Positions 7,546-15,025 of a DNA stretch of 19,407 bases are shown piece after piece. Position numbers and translations under genes: made by a program. The stretch is from Clostridiales bacterium UBA4698 (GTDB lineage Bacteria > Bacillota > Clostridia > TANB77 > UBA1234), in the NCBI GenBank assembly GCA_002404755.1, contig DHKI01000004.1:47541-66947 (forward strand). Reading direction: 5' to 3'. The notes beneath the pieces are model-generated. The model was not told the DNA's origin. It ran no database searches and saw nothing but the letters and a program-made list of their open reading frames with translations. Each line of letters begins with the position of its first letter. Positions within the stretch are counted from its first letter, which is position 1.

Positions 7546-7865
7546 TTATAGTTTCCTCCTCTACTATTGGTATTATTTTGAATATACCTGACATTTTAAA
7601 GATTCTCTTCATCTCACTGTTTAAATTCTTCATTTCTGCTGTGCCACCAAATCTTATGAGTTGCTTATATCTTCCGAAGAAGCATACCTATCCCAGAACT
7701 ATCCATAAAATTTACTTTTTCAAAATCAAACATTACCTTATGTGGCAAATATTTTCTTATCACATCGTCTGTTTTTCTTGAAATTTCTAGGCAAGTATGA
7801 TGGTCGATTTCACCACTAAAATTTATCGTAAGTAGTCTTTGATTTTCATCGTATTCTGCAAACAT
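7538..7865 (-). CDS. spoIIAA: Anti-sigma-F factor antagonist SpoIIAA, read through a +1 shift at CGG
   Basis: A STAS-domain protein starting at ATG 7865 with GGAGG before it. The literal frame ends after 66 residues (LLRKI, stop at 7665). The break is CGG codon 64 (7676-7674). Skipping C7676 gives DSSGIGMLLGRYKQLIRFGG and then the C-terminal helices, with a TAA at 7540-7538, for 108 residues; B. subtilis SpoIIAA has 117. The restored stretch matches the family's conserved LGRYKQ segment just after the phosphorylated serine (S57 in DSSG), without an extra residue. The unshifted product would lack the last strand and helices of the STAS fold and should not work. The zero-frame stop comes 3 codons after CGG. 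This is the first gene of the spoIIA operon; no clear sigma-H promoter was found upstream. Confidence 0.93.
7673..7676 (-). other. CGGA +1 frameshift site in spoIIAA
   Basis: The context is CTT CTT CGG AAG ATA TAA. Skipping the C gives CTT-GGA (Leu-Gly) and the conserved LGRYKQ segment. This is the best supported of the five sites because SpoIIAA is very well conserved. Confidence 0.88.
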
Positions 7866-7880
7866 ATATTATTTCCTCCT

Positions 7881-7897
7881 TTGTATTTTTTATACAA
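7881..7897. repeat. Small inverted repeat before spoIIAA
   Basis: TTGTAT and ATACAA form a 6-base stem with a T5 loop, just upstream of the spoIIAA ribosome site. It may fold in the leader RNA or be an operator half-site pair. Confidence 0.35.
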
Positions 7898-7989
7898 ATT
7901 ATACATAAAATCTTGTAAAAAATTTGTTGAAGTTGGGTATGAAAGCGAAATTTTTTTATTTCTTTTTGCATTATCACTCAATTTCTCCA

Positions 7990-8018
7990 TTGTATTCTTC
8001 ATTTTTTTGATATATAAT
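7990..8018 (+). promoter_or_regulatory. Candidate asnS promoter
   Basis: The -35 is TTGTAT (7990-7995), the spacer is 17 bases, and the -10 is TATAAT (8013-8018). It leaves a leader of only about 28 bases, so no T-box riboswitch fits in front of asnS. Confidence 0.55.
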
Positions 8019-8052
8019 ACACTCATATTTTACAGATATGGGAGGAAAATTT

Positions 8053-9429
8053 ATGGTTTTTGTTAAAGAATTATATAGAGAAACTAGTAAATATGCAGAC
8101 AAAGAAATCGAAGTTGCTGGTTGGGTTAGAACAGCAAGAGAATCTAAAACATTTGGTTTTATCGAGCTAAATGATGGTTCTTTCTTTAAAAATGTACAAA
8201 TAGTTTATGAGGATAGCTTACCAAATTTTGAAGAATTGACAAAGTTAACAGTTAGCTCTTCTCTAAGAGTAAAAGGTATCTTGGTAGAGACTCCAAATGC
8301 TAAGCAACCATTTGAAATTAAGGCTACTAATATAGAAATAGAGTGCTTATCTCCTAATGATTATCCACTTCAAAAGAAAGGTCATACTATTGAATTTTTA
8401 AGAGAACAAGCATATTTAAGACCTAGAACAAATCTTTTTAGTGCTGTTTTTAGAGTTAGAAGTGTAGCTTCAATCGCTATTCACAACTATTTTCAAGAAA
8501 GAGGATACATATATTTTCACGCTCCTTTAATCACTGCAAACGATGGCGAGGGCGCTGGTGAAATGTTCCAAGTAACTACTCTTGATTTAGATAAAATTGC
8601 TGAAACAGGAAAAGTTGATTATTCAAAAGACTTTTTTGGAAAACATGTTGGATTGACTGTTACAGGCCAACTTGAGGCTGAAGCGTTTGCAATGGCTTTT
8701 GGAAAAGTTTATACTTTCGGACCTTCATTTAGAGCTGAGAATTCTAATACTAAAACTCATGCTTCTGAGTTCTGGATGATTGAACCTGAAATTGCTTTTT
8801 GTGATTTAGATGGTCTTATGGATATCGAAGAAGATATGCTTAAATACATTGTTAAAGATGTGTTAGAGAAATGCCCTGAAGAAATGGAATTTTTAAATAA
8901 ATTTGTTGCTCCTGGCTTAATAGAAAAGCTTCAAAAACTACTAACAAGTAAATTCACAAGAGTAACTCATGAAGAAGTTATTACTATATTAAAAGAAGCA
9001 AAAGTTGATTTTGAATTCAAACCTGAATATGGTGAAGATATTGCAAAAGAACATGAAAAATATATTACAGAACATTTTGGTGGACCTGTATTTATTACAA
9101 ACTGGCCTAAAGATATTAAAGCATTCTACATGAAACAAAATCCAGATGGCAAAACTGTTGCTGCAGTTGACCTAGAAGTTCCTGGTGCTGGCGAACTTAT
9201 GGGTGGAAGCCAAAGAGAAGAAGATTATGACAAGCTTTTAACTCGTATGAAAGAATTAGGCATGCATACAGAAGAACTAGATTGGTACTTAAACCTTAGA
9301 AAATATGGTAGCTGCGTACACTCTGGTTTTGGTATGGGATTTGAAAGACTTCTTATTTATTTAACAGGTGTTGAAAATATAAGAGATGTAATTCCATTCT
9401 ATAGAACTCCTGGAAATTGCGATTTTTAA
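8053..9429 (+). CDS. asnS: Asparaginyl-tRNA synthetase
   Basis: 458 residues from ATG 8053, which has GGAGG 7 bases upstream. An ATG at 8038 would place the ribosome site inside the gene. The N-terminal OB-fold tRNA anticodon-binding domain spans about 10-100 (EIEVAGWVRTARESKTFGFI). The class II catalytic domain has motif 2 at FRAENSNTKTHASEFWMIEP and motif 3 at GFGMGFERLLIYLTG. It charges tRNA-Asn with asparagine in the cytosol. The Asn-type rather than Asp-type core is supported by the HASEFWMIEPE stretch. The arginines use AGA and CGT; there is no in-frame CGG in 458 codons. It ends in a strong shared terminator. Confidence 0.97.
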   Translation: MVFVKELYRETSKYADKEIEVAGWVRTARESKTFGFIELNDGSFFKNVQIVYEDSLPNFEELTKLTVSSSLRVKGILVETPNAKQPFEIKATNIEIECLSPNDYPLQKKGHTIEFLREQAYLRPRTNLFSAVFRVRSVASIAIHNYFQERGYIYFHAPLITANDGEGAGEMFQVTTLDLDKIAETGKVDYSKDFFGKHVGLTVTGQLEAEAFAMAFGKVYTFGPSFRAENSNTKTHASEFWMIEPEIAFCDLDGLMDIEEDMLKYIVKDVLEKCPEEMEFLNKFVAPGLIEKLQKLLTSKFTRVTHEEVITILKEAKVDFEFKPEYGEDIAKEHEKYITEHFGGPVFITNWPKDIKAFYMKQNPDGKTVAAVDLEVPGAGELMGGSQREEDYDKLLTRMKELGMHTEELDWYLNLRKYGSCVHSGFGMGFERLLIYLTGVENIRDVIPFYRTPGNCDF

Positions 9430-9448
9430 TATTAAATCTACAAAAAAA

Positions 9449-9487
9449 TATCCCTCCAGCTTTACTGCTGGGGGGATAATTTTTTAT
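9449..9487. terminator. Bidirectional terminator between asnS and tsf
   Basis: TATCCCTCCAGC (9449-9460) pairs with GCTGGGGGGATA (9467-9478), 12 pairs including one G-T. An A run lies on the left and a T run on the right, so it works for asnS on plus and tsf on minus. Confidence 0.92.
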
Positions 9488-10134
9488 TAGCCGTTAATTT
9501 GTTTCATAACTTCTTCTGCGAAGTTTTCTTCTTTCTTTTGGATACCTTCTCCTCTTTCGAATCTTACAAATCTTCTGATTGTAATGTTTTCTCCGATGCT
9601 TGATATCTTTTCTGTTAATACTTCTTGAACTTTTTTATCTGGATCTTTAATGAAATCTTGCTCTAATAAGCATACTTCTTCATAGAATTTGTCTATTCTT
9701 CCAGCAACTATCTTCTCAGCTACAGCTTCTGGTTTTCCTTCGTTTATAGCTTGGGCTTTGATAATCTCTTTTTCTTTTTCGATTACTTCAGCTGGAACAT
9801 CTTCTCTTCTAACATATTCTGGTTTTGTAGCAGCGATTTGCATTGCTACATCTTTAACGAATTCTCTGAACTCTGGGTTCTTAGCTGCGAAGTCTGTTTC
9901 AATGTTAACTTCAACTAATACACCAATTCTTCCATCGCCATGAATATAGCTTTCTACTAAACCTTCGGCAGCTATTCTTCCGGCTTTTTTAGCAGCTTTA
10001 ACAACTCCTCTTTCTCTTAAAAGCTCAGCGGCTTTTTCTTTATCTCCATTTGCTTCTTCAAGTACCTTTTTACATTCCATCATTCCGGCACCTGTCATTT
10101 CTCTAAGTTCTTTAACTTGTTCTGCAGATATCAT
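9487..10134 (-). CDS. tsf: Elongation factor Ts, short form
   Basis: 215 residues. EF-Ts exchanges nucleotide on EF-Tu. The UBA-like N-terminal domain is at about 1-55 (VKELREMTGAGMMECKKVL). The core signature ETDFAAKNPEFREFV is at about 78-93, and the C-terminal module is at about 140-210. At 215 residues it is the shorter form of the family; the E. coli and Bacillus proteins are about 280-295. A GGAGG site precedes the ATG. It follows rpsB by 73 bases, the usual rpsB-tsf order. No in-frame CGG. Confidence 0.97.
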   Translation of the reverse strand: MISAEQVKELREMTGAGMMECKKVLEEANGDKEKAAELLRERGVVKAAKKAGRIAAEGLVESYIHGDGRIGVLVEVNIETDFAAKNPEFREFVKDVAMQIAATKPEYVRREDVPAEVIEKEKEIIKAQAINEGKPEAVAEKIVAGRIDKFYEEVCLLEQDFIKDPDKKVQEVLTEKISSIGENITIRRFVRFERGEGIQKKEENFAEEVMKQING

Positions 10135-10151
10135 ATTTAATCCTCCTTAAA

Positions 10152-10190
10152 ATTTAATAGCCACCACTTCTTAAAAAGCAGTGGCTTTAT
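10152..10190 (-). other. Hairpin in the rpsB-tsf gap
   Basis: AGCCAC and GTGGCT arms enclose a loop between rpsB and tsf. No T run follows directly, so it is more likely a readthrough or processing hairpin than a full terminator. Confidence 0.4.
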
Positions 10191-10207
10191 ATGTTTTACA
10201 AATTTGA

Positions 10208-10960
10208 TTATTCTTGTGTGTTTTCGATTTCTTCCATAGTTGTTTCTTCATCATTTTCAGATTCTTTAACCATAGATTCACCTTGTTTTGATTCGATAAC
10301 AGCATTTGCCATAGCTTCGATGATTAGTTTGATTGCTCTAATAGCATCATCGTTACCAGGAATTACATAATCAACATCTTCTGGATTACAGTTTGTATCT
10401 ACTAAACCGATAACTGGAATACCTAATTTTCTAGCTTCTAATATAGCTATTCTTTCTTTTTTAGGATCTACAACAAACATAGCTCCTGGAATTTCAGTCA
10501 TATCTTTAATTCCACCAAGGTTTGTTTGTAATTTTTCCATTTCTTTCTTTAAAACTATAACTTCTTTTTTAGGTAATACATCAAATGTGCCATCTTCAGC
10601 CATAGCTTCTAATTCTTTTAATCTGTTAACTCTTGTTCTAATCGTTTTGAAGTTTGTAAGCATACCACCTAACCATCTTTGGTTAACATAGTACATACCG
10701 CATCTTTCAGCTTCTTCTTTAACACATTCTTGTGCTTGTTTCTTTGTACCAACGAAGATAACTGTCTTTCCTTCGTCTACGATACTCTTTAATACAGCAT
10801 AAGCCTCATCTATTTTCTTAGCTGTTTTTTGTAAGTCAATGATATAAATACCATTTCTTGCTGTGAAGATATATGGAGCCATTCTAGGATCCCATCTTCT
10901 TGTTTGATGTCCGAAATGAACACCTGCTTCCAATAATTGTTTCATTGCAACTACTGACAT
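10208..10960 (-). CDS. rpsB: 30S ribosomal protein S2
   Basis: 250 residues from ATG 10960, preceded by GAGGAGG. An ATG at 11008 would place this site inside the gene. The S2 signatures are MKQLLEAGVHFGHQTRRWDP near the N-terminus, FVGTKKQAQE near residue 65 and PGAMFVVDPKKERIAILEA near residue 155. The acidic tail after about residue 225 is variable in the family. S2 sits on the 30S back and is needed for S1 and initiation. It is co-transcribed with tsf. No in-frame CGG. Confidence 0.98.
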   Translation of the reverse strand: MSVVAMKQLLEAGVHFGHQTRRWDPRMAPYIFTARNGIYIIDLQKTAKKIDEAYAVLKSIVDEGKTVIFVGTKKQAQECVKEEAERCGMYYVNQRWLGGMLTNFKTIRTRVNRLKELEAMAEDGTFDVLPKKEVIVLKKEMEKLQTNLGGIKDMTEIPGAMFVVDPKKERIAILEARKLGIPVIGLVDTNCNPEDVDYVIPGNDDAIRAIKLIIEAMANAVIESKQGESMVKESENDEETTMEEIENTQE

Positions 10961-11052
10961 TTCAATTTCCTCCTCGATTTTTGTTTTATTTCCTCTATAA
11001 TACTTCAAACACTAAAAACCACCAATTACTTGGCACTAGGCAATTAGCTAGT

Positions 11053-11058
11053 ATTATA
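11053..11058 (-). promoter_or_regulatory. Candidate -10 box for rpsB
   Basis: A perfect TATAAT on the minus strand lies about 93 bases before the rpsB start. No convincing -35 was seen at 16-18 bases. The leader carries a small CCAA/TTGG inverted repeat. An rpsB-leader type control is possible but not shown. Confidence 0.35.
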
Positions 11059-11146
11059 TGTGGATTTGTGCTTAACACACTGCTTTATTTTACCATCATT
11101 TACTATGAAAATCAACATTTTTCTTGAAATTTAGAGAAGAAATGTG

Positions 11147-11401
11147 CTATTCCATTTCATCCTTATTTGGTTTTCTAACTTTATCTATAAATTTTTTATC
11201 ACAAGCACCATAATTTTTGTAATTTTCTCTTGCCTCTTCTAATGTCATTCCGCCGTTTGAATCGCTTTTCTCTTTTGTGTCATATATATTTTTCATAAAA
11301 ATATCGTTTTCCCAAAAGCATACAGGACATATGAAGCATATACATTCTTCTACTTTCTTAGGTAACGTTTTATACCCACAGCATAAACACTTTTCTTTCA
11401 T
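11147..11401 (-). CDS. CPCC-type small cysteine-rich protein
   Basis: 84 residues from ATG 11401, which has GAGG 6 bases upstream. An ATG at 11413 overlapping the Nudix stop is also possible and would add 4 residues. It is cysteine-rich: CLCC near the start, then CICFICPVCFWENDIF, then an EEARENYKNYGACD motif typical of CPCC-family hypothetical proteins. It probably binds a metal as a zinc ribbon. Function is unknown. It directly follows the Nudix gene, so it is the last gene of the prs operon or an added cargo gene. Confidence 0.8.
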   Translation of the reverse strand: MKEKCLCCGYKTLPKKVEECICFICPVCFWENDIFMKNIYDTKEKSDSNGGMTLEEARENYKNYGACDKKFIDKVRKPNKDEME

Positions 11402-11409
11402 ATTGCACC

Positions 11410-11931
11410 TCATCTTTCATCTATTCTCTTATGATTATTGTGCAACCAGTTAAGTAAAATTTCAAATTCTTCATAATGGTTTTTGAAGAACTTATCTTGT
11501 TTCATTAAATTAACAATTTCATTTTCTGATAGCCATTCTACTGAATCGACTTCAGCTTCTTGCAGTTTCAAATCATTCAAATTTTGTATATCCATTTTTA
11601 TGTAATAATCATCCCAAAATACTCTTTCGTTTTCTGATTTTCCAGAAAAATATAGTTTTAAGTCTTTAGGATTCATTTTTACTCCTATTTCTTCTTCTAC
11701 TTCAGTAAGTATCCCCTCGACACTAGTTTCTCCTGTCTTTGGATGCCCACCTGTTGTCGCATATTTTCCGTTCTTTGCTTTGCTTCTCTTTTGAATTAAA
11801 AATTTTCCTTCTGAATTTTGTATGAACACTAATACTACAACAATGTACCTATCTTTAGGAATTTGCTCGCCTTTTAGTATTGTTTCACCAGTAAGGTTTC
11901 TGTTTTTATCATATAAGTCTCTTTTTTCCAT
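11410..11931 (-). CDS. Nudix hydrolase, isopentenyl-isomerase-like subgroup
   Basis: 173 residues. The N-terminus (DLYDKNRNLTGETILKGE) and QKRS motif resemble Nudix proteins related to IPP isomerase. The Nudix box reads GHPKTGETSVEGILTEVEEE followed by IGV: the glycine, first glutamate and EVEEE metal ligands are there, but the usual arginine of the RE pair is threonine. The substrate is unknown. It is 36 bases after the PfkB-SIS gene and touches the CPCC gene, so it is probably co-transcribed with both. Its role with PRPP or sugar phosphate metabolism is only suggested by context. Confidence 0.85.
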   Translation of the reverse strand: MEKRDLYDKNRNLTGETILKGEQIPKDRYIVVVLVFIQNSEGKFLIQKRSKAKNGKYATTGGHPKTGETSVEGILTEVEEEIGVKMNPKDLKLYFSGKSENERVFWDDYYIKMDIQNLNDLKLQEAEVDSVEWLSENEIVNLMKQDKFFKNHYEEFEILLNWLHNNHKRIDER

Positions 11932-11967
11932 AATTTGTCTCCCGTGTATTTTCTATTATTTTATTAT

Positions 11968-13914
11968 TTATATTTTACCTGTATGTCTATATATTTTCAT
12001 TGCTTCTTCACTATATGCAGGCTTTGACAAATCTTTATCTATTAAATCTGCAATATATTTTGTTAGATATTGCACTGATAGCAATAAATCAAATTCTCCA
12101 AGCAAATTTTCATATTCGCTTTCTATCATAATCATGCTGTTTGCATTTTCTTTAAGATATTTTAATAGTTTTTTCTCATACATGCCTACGTTTTTTGTCT
12201 TAAAGTAAATCACAACATTTGAATTATTATGTTCCATACTGATAAATCTTCCGTGTGAGAAGTTCTTTTTCTCATGCATTGTTATTCTATATACTCCAGA
12301 TTCAACAATTTTAGATTCCAAATCCAAAGTTGCCGATGTTGTATAATCTCCATAAAAAGTATCTATTACACCTTTTTCTTTGAATATGTTTTTTAATTCC
12401 TTATGGTTAGTTTTAAAATAATCTTTCCAGTAGTTATTCCAATAATCAAGCCTTTCGTACATAAAGGTATCAAAGTCATTACCGATTTTTTCTTTTTCAT
12501 AATAATATTTTGCAAAGAAGCTTGCTGGCACTATAGTTCCCTCAATGGATAGGAAACCTCTTTCTCTTCCGGCCTTGCCTTTTGGATTTCTATATGATAT
12601 TAAATTAGGCTTTTTTGAATCCTTTTTGGCTTTTGTTATTATGTACTTATTTTGTTTTTTGCACTTTTTCAAAACTTCTACTATATCATTGCTACTGCCT
12701 GAATATGAGAATGCAATTATATTTCCTACACTATTCATATTTTTATACATAGCCACCCTTGGATACATGGCTTCTGTATAAATGCCTTTAATTTGATTTA
12801 CAACTTCAGCACCGTAAAATGCTGCCGCATAAGAGCCTCCCGTTCCACAAAAAACAGTTGTTGAATCTATGTTATCAATCATTGCTTTTACTTCTTCATA
12901 AGCGTTGCTTTTGAAATCCGCTTCTACTCTCTTCTTTAGCACGGACAAATTTGTATCAATCTTTTTGACCTTTTTCCTTTCTTTTTCAATTTCTAATCCG
13001 CAAATGCATCTATCTTTTTTAGAAGTCTTTTTGTATAAATCTTCAACCATCGAACGTGCACCAATTCTTTTTACTATCTGACTAGTGTTTTTAACTGCCT
13101 GCTTATTCGCTTCATCTAACATCTTTTCATTGATTTCGAAGTTGTTTTCTAACACGCATTTTATAACCGTTGACAAGAATAAATCTCCTGCTCCCGTTGG
13201 GTCAACTTCTTTTGACGGCTTTTCTAAGTTATAGGAATATACTTTGTCGCCATGCACAAATTTTGAACCATTTTTTCCATATGTTATAATTATTAAATCC
13301 GATTTGAATATTTGATTTATATCTATTGTTTTAGAAAAATTAAATTTATTCATCAAAAACGAATATACTCTTTCGTTTAGTTGTACTAAATTAAACTTTC
13401 CACTTAATTTTTCTATAATACTTTCAGTGTCGCATTCTTCAAGTTCTCCAACTTGTCCAATATCTATAGCTATTTTAGAGCCATGTGATTTTATATTTTT
13501 AATTAGTTTCAAATTTCTTTTATTTATTGTATCAAACACGAATAGATTATCTTTGGCTAATAAAGATTTTGGTATATCAAGCATTTCTTCGCTATCCTCA
13601 TACCACTTTTTCCTACCACATATAGGACATCTCTTTTTAGATAAAACTCCATCCTTTGTTATATTTATATGAAAACATCTTGTGTGATCCTGACCTCTTT
13701 TTATATTATCAACATTAACATTTAGTACCTTTAATGAATTTATTGCAATATCTCCCTCTTCATCATTTCCACACATTCCAATTGCATAAGTTTCGTACTT
13801 GCTAGCTAAATTAGCTAAAACATTAAACACAGTCATTCCGCCACACAAGCCTAAAAATTTTGAATCTTTATAGTAATAATCTGTAACCAAATCTCCTATT
13901 CCTATTATTTTCAT
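11968..13914 (-). CDS. PfkB-type sugar kinase fused to a SIS sugar-isomerase domain
   Basis: 648 residues, about twice a normal PfkB kinase. The first half (about 1-300) is a ribokinase-like kinase: N-terminal IGIGDLVTDYYY and GLCGGMTVFNVLANLA, and the catalytic VDPTGAGDLFLSTV near residue 240. Inserted near residue 115 is RCPICGRKKWYE, and a second pair RCICG lies in the linker near residue 303, so a structural zinc site is possible. The second half (about 340-645) is SIS-like (VFCGTGGSYAAAFYGAEVVN, IIAFSYSGSSNDIVEVLKKC), as in sugar phosphate isomerases and deglycases. A kinase that makes a sugar phosphate and an isomerase or deglycase that uses it could channel the intermediate. AGGAGG precedes the ATG, 15 bases after prs. 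There is no in-frame CGG in 648 codons. Confidence 0.88.
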   Translation of the reverse strand: MKIIGIGDLVTDYYYKDSKFLGLCGGMTVFNVLANLASKYETYAIGMCGNDEEGDIAINSLKVLNVNVDNIKRGQDHTRCFHINITKDGVLSKKRCPICGRKKWYEDSEEMLDIPKSLLAKDNLFVFDTINKRNLKLIKNIKSHGSKIAIDIGQVGELEECDTESIIEKLSGKFNLVQLNERVYSFLMNKFNFSKTIDINQIFKSDLIIITYGKNGSKFVHGDKVYSYNLEKPSKEVDPTGAGDLFLSTVIKCVLENNFEINEKMLDEANKQAVKNTSQIVKRIGARSMVEDLYKKTSKKDRCICGLEIEKERKKVKKIDTNLSVLKKRVEADFKSNAYEEVKAMIDNIDSTTVFCGTGGSYAAAFYGAEVVNQIKGIYTEAMYPRVAMYKNMNSVGNIIAFSYSGSSNDIVEVLKKCKKQNKYIITKAKKDSKKPNLISYRNPKGKAGRERGFLSIEGTIVPASFFAKYYYEKEKIGNDFDTFMYERLDYWNNYWKDYFKTNHKELKNIFKEKGVIDTFYGDYTTSATLDLESKIVESGVYRITMHEKKNFSHGRFISMEHNNSNVVIYFKTKNVGMYEKKLLKYLKENANSMIMIESEYENLLGEFDLLLSVQYLTKYIADLIDKDLSKPAYSEEAMKIYRHTGKI

Positions 13915-13929
13915 AAGTATCCTCCTAAA

Positions 13930-14886
13930 TTAAAACTGCATCTTACTATCTCTAAATAGTTCTCCTACGCCTTGTCCTCTATGTATTCTTGCTATAGCTT
14001 GTCCAAATAAATTTGATATGTCTAGTACTTTTATTTTATCTATTTGTTTTTCTTTTACAAGTGGTATTGTGTTTGTTATTACAAGTTCTTTTAAGTTTGA
14101 TTCTTTTATTCTTTCTATTGCCGGACCTGATAGTACTCCGTGCGTGCAGGCTGCATATACTTCTTTTGCGCCATGTTCATTTAATGCGTTTACCGCCTCC
14201 ATTAGCGAACCTGCTGTATCTACTTCATCATCGAATATTATGCACTTTTTGCCCTTTACTTCACCTATAAATGAATTTGCTATTGCCTTGTCGTTGTTGC
14301 CATCTCTTCTTTTGTCTAGCATTGCCATTGATACACCAAATTCTTTTGCATATTTATATGCCTTTTTTGAACTGCCAGCATCTGTTGATACCACCACTGT
14401 ATCTTTATCTATTAGTGGTCTAAAGTAATCTGATAATATGTCTGTTGCTTTTAATTGGTCTGTTGGAATATTGAAGAAACCTTGAATTGCAGGATTGTGT
14501 AAATCACAAGTTAAAACTCTGTTTACACCGGCTGAAACTAATAAATCAGCCATTAGTCTTGCCGTTATTGGCACTCTTGGCTGATCTTTTTTATCTGACC
14601 TAGAGTACGGAAAATATGGAAGAACTGCTGTTATTCTTTTTGCTGACGACCTTTTTAGTGCGTCTACTGTTATTAAAAGTTCCATTATTCTCTCGTCCAC
14701 TGGTGGAAGTGTTGTTTGTATGACATATACATCATCTTCTCTAACTGTTTCTAGTATTTTTACAAATGTATTGTCATTCTTGAATTTAAAAGCTTCTTTA
14801 GCTCCTAATTTTACTCCTAGTTGATGACATATGCGATTTGCAAAATCTTCTGCCGAATTGCATGCGAATATTTTTACATTATCCAA
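13930..14886 (-). CDS. prs: Ribose-phosphate pyrophosphokinase (PRPP synthetase)
   Basis: 318 residues, normal for class I. It makes PRPP from ribose 5-phosphate and ATP for nucleotide, His and Trp synthesis. Visible motifs are YVIQTTLPPVDERIMELLI, the ATP-binding PYFPYSRSDKKDQPRVPI, TCDLHNPAIQGFF, VVSTDAGSSKKAYKYAKEF, the flexible loop DKRRDG, and the ribose-phosphate loop FDDEVDTAGS. The start codon is TTG at 14886 with AGGGGAG 7 bases upstream; no ATG fits. It heads the operon with the PfkB-SIS, Nudix and CPCC genes. Confidence 0.97.
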   Translation of the reverse strand: MDNVKIFACNSAEDFANRICHQLGVKLGAKEAFKFKNDNTFVKILETVREDDVYVIQTTLPPVDERIMELLITVDALKRSSAKRITAVLPYFPYSRSDKKDQPRVPITARLMADLLVSAGVNRVLTCDLHNPAIQGFFNIPTDQLKATDILSDYFRPLIDKDTVVVSTDAGSSKKAYKYAKEFGVSMAMLDKRRDGNNDKAIANSFIGEVKGKKCIIFDDEVDTAGSLMEAVNALNEHGAKEVYAACTHGVLSGPAIERIKESNLKELVITNTIPLVKEKQIDKIKVLDISNLFGQAIARIHRGQGVGELFRDSKMQF

Positions 14887-14911
14887 GTTAAAACTCCCCT
14901 TTCATATTTGT

Positions 14912-14938
14912 TTGCTTGCTTTTTCGTAAGTCAAGCAA
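14912..14938 (-). other. Leader hairpin before prs
   Basis: TTGCTTG (14912-14918) and CAAGCAA (14932-14938) form a 7-base stem about 25 bases before the prs start, inside the leader predicted from the 14971-14999 promoter. It may stabilise the RNA or affect translation. Confidence 0.5.
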
Positions 14939-14970
14939 TATTGAATTTTACTTGTTGTCTTTCTAGGGTT

Positions 14971-14999
14971 ATTTTATCATCTAGCTCTAATATTCTCAA
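14971..14999 (-). promoter_or_regulatory. Sigma-A promoter of the prs operon
   Basis: On the minus strand: -35 TTGAGA (14999-14994), a 17-base spacer, and extended -10 TGATAAAAT (hexamer 14976-14971). This gives a leader of about 78 bases before the TTG start of prs. Confidence 0.75.
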
Positions 15000-15025
15000 C
15001 ATTTTTCGACATTTTTATCTAAAAA

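Noticed and set aside
7866..8000. Sigma-H promoter or Spo0A box for spoIIA
   Set aside because: No sequence close to the sigma-H -35/-10 pair or a Spo0A box at suitable spacing. A lone TATAAT on the minus strand lacks a good -35.
7866..8052. T-box riboswitch before asnS
   Set aside because: No AGGGTGG-type T-box or specifier stem was found, and the predicted leader is only about 28 bases.
7823..8066. Short ORFs on both strands in the spoIIAA-asnS gap
   Set aside because: AT-rich compositions without family features; they overlap promoters and the spoIIAA start.
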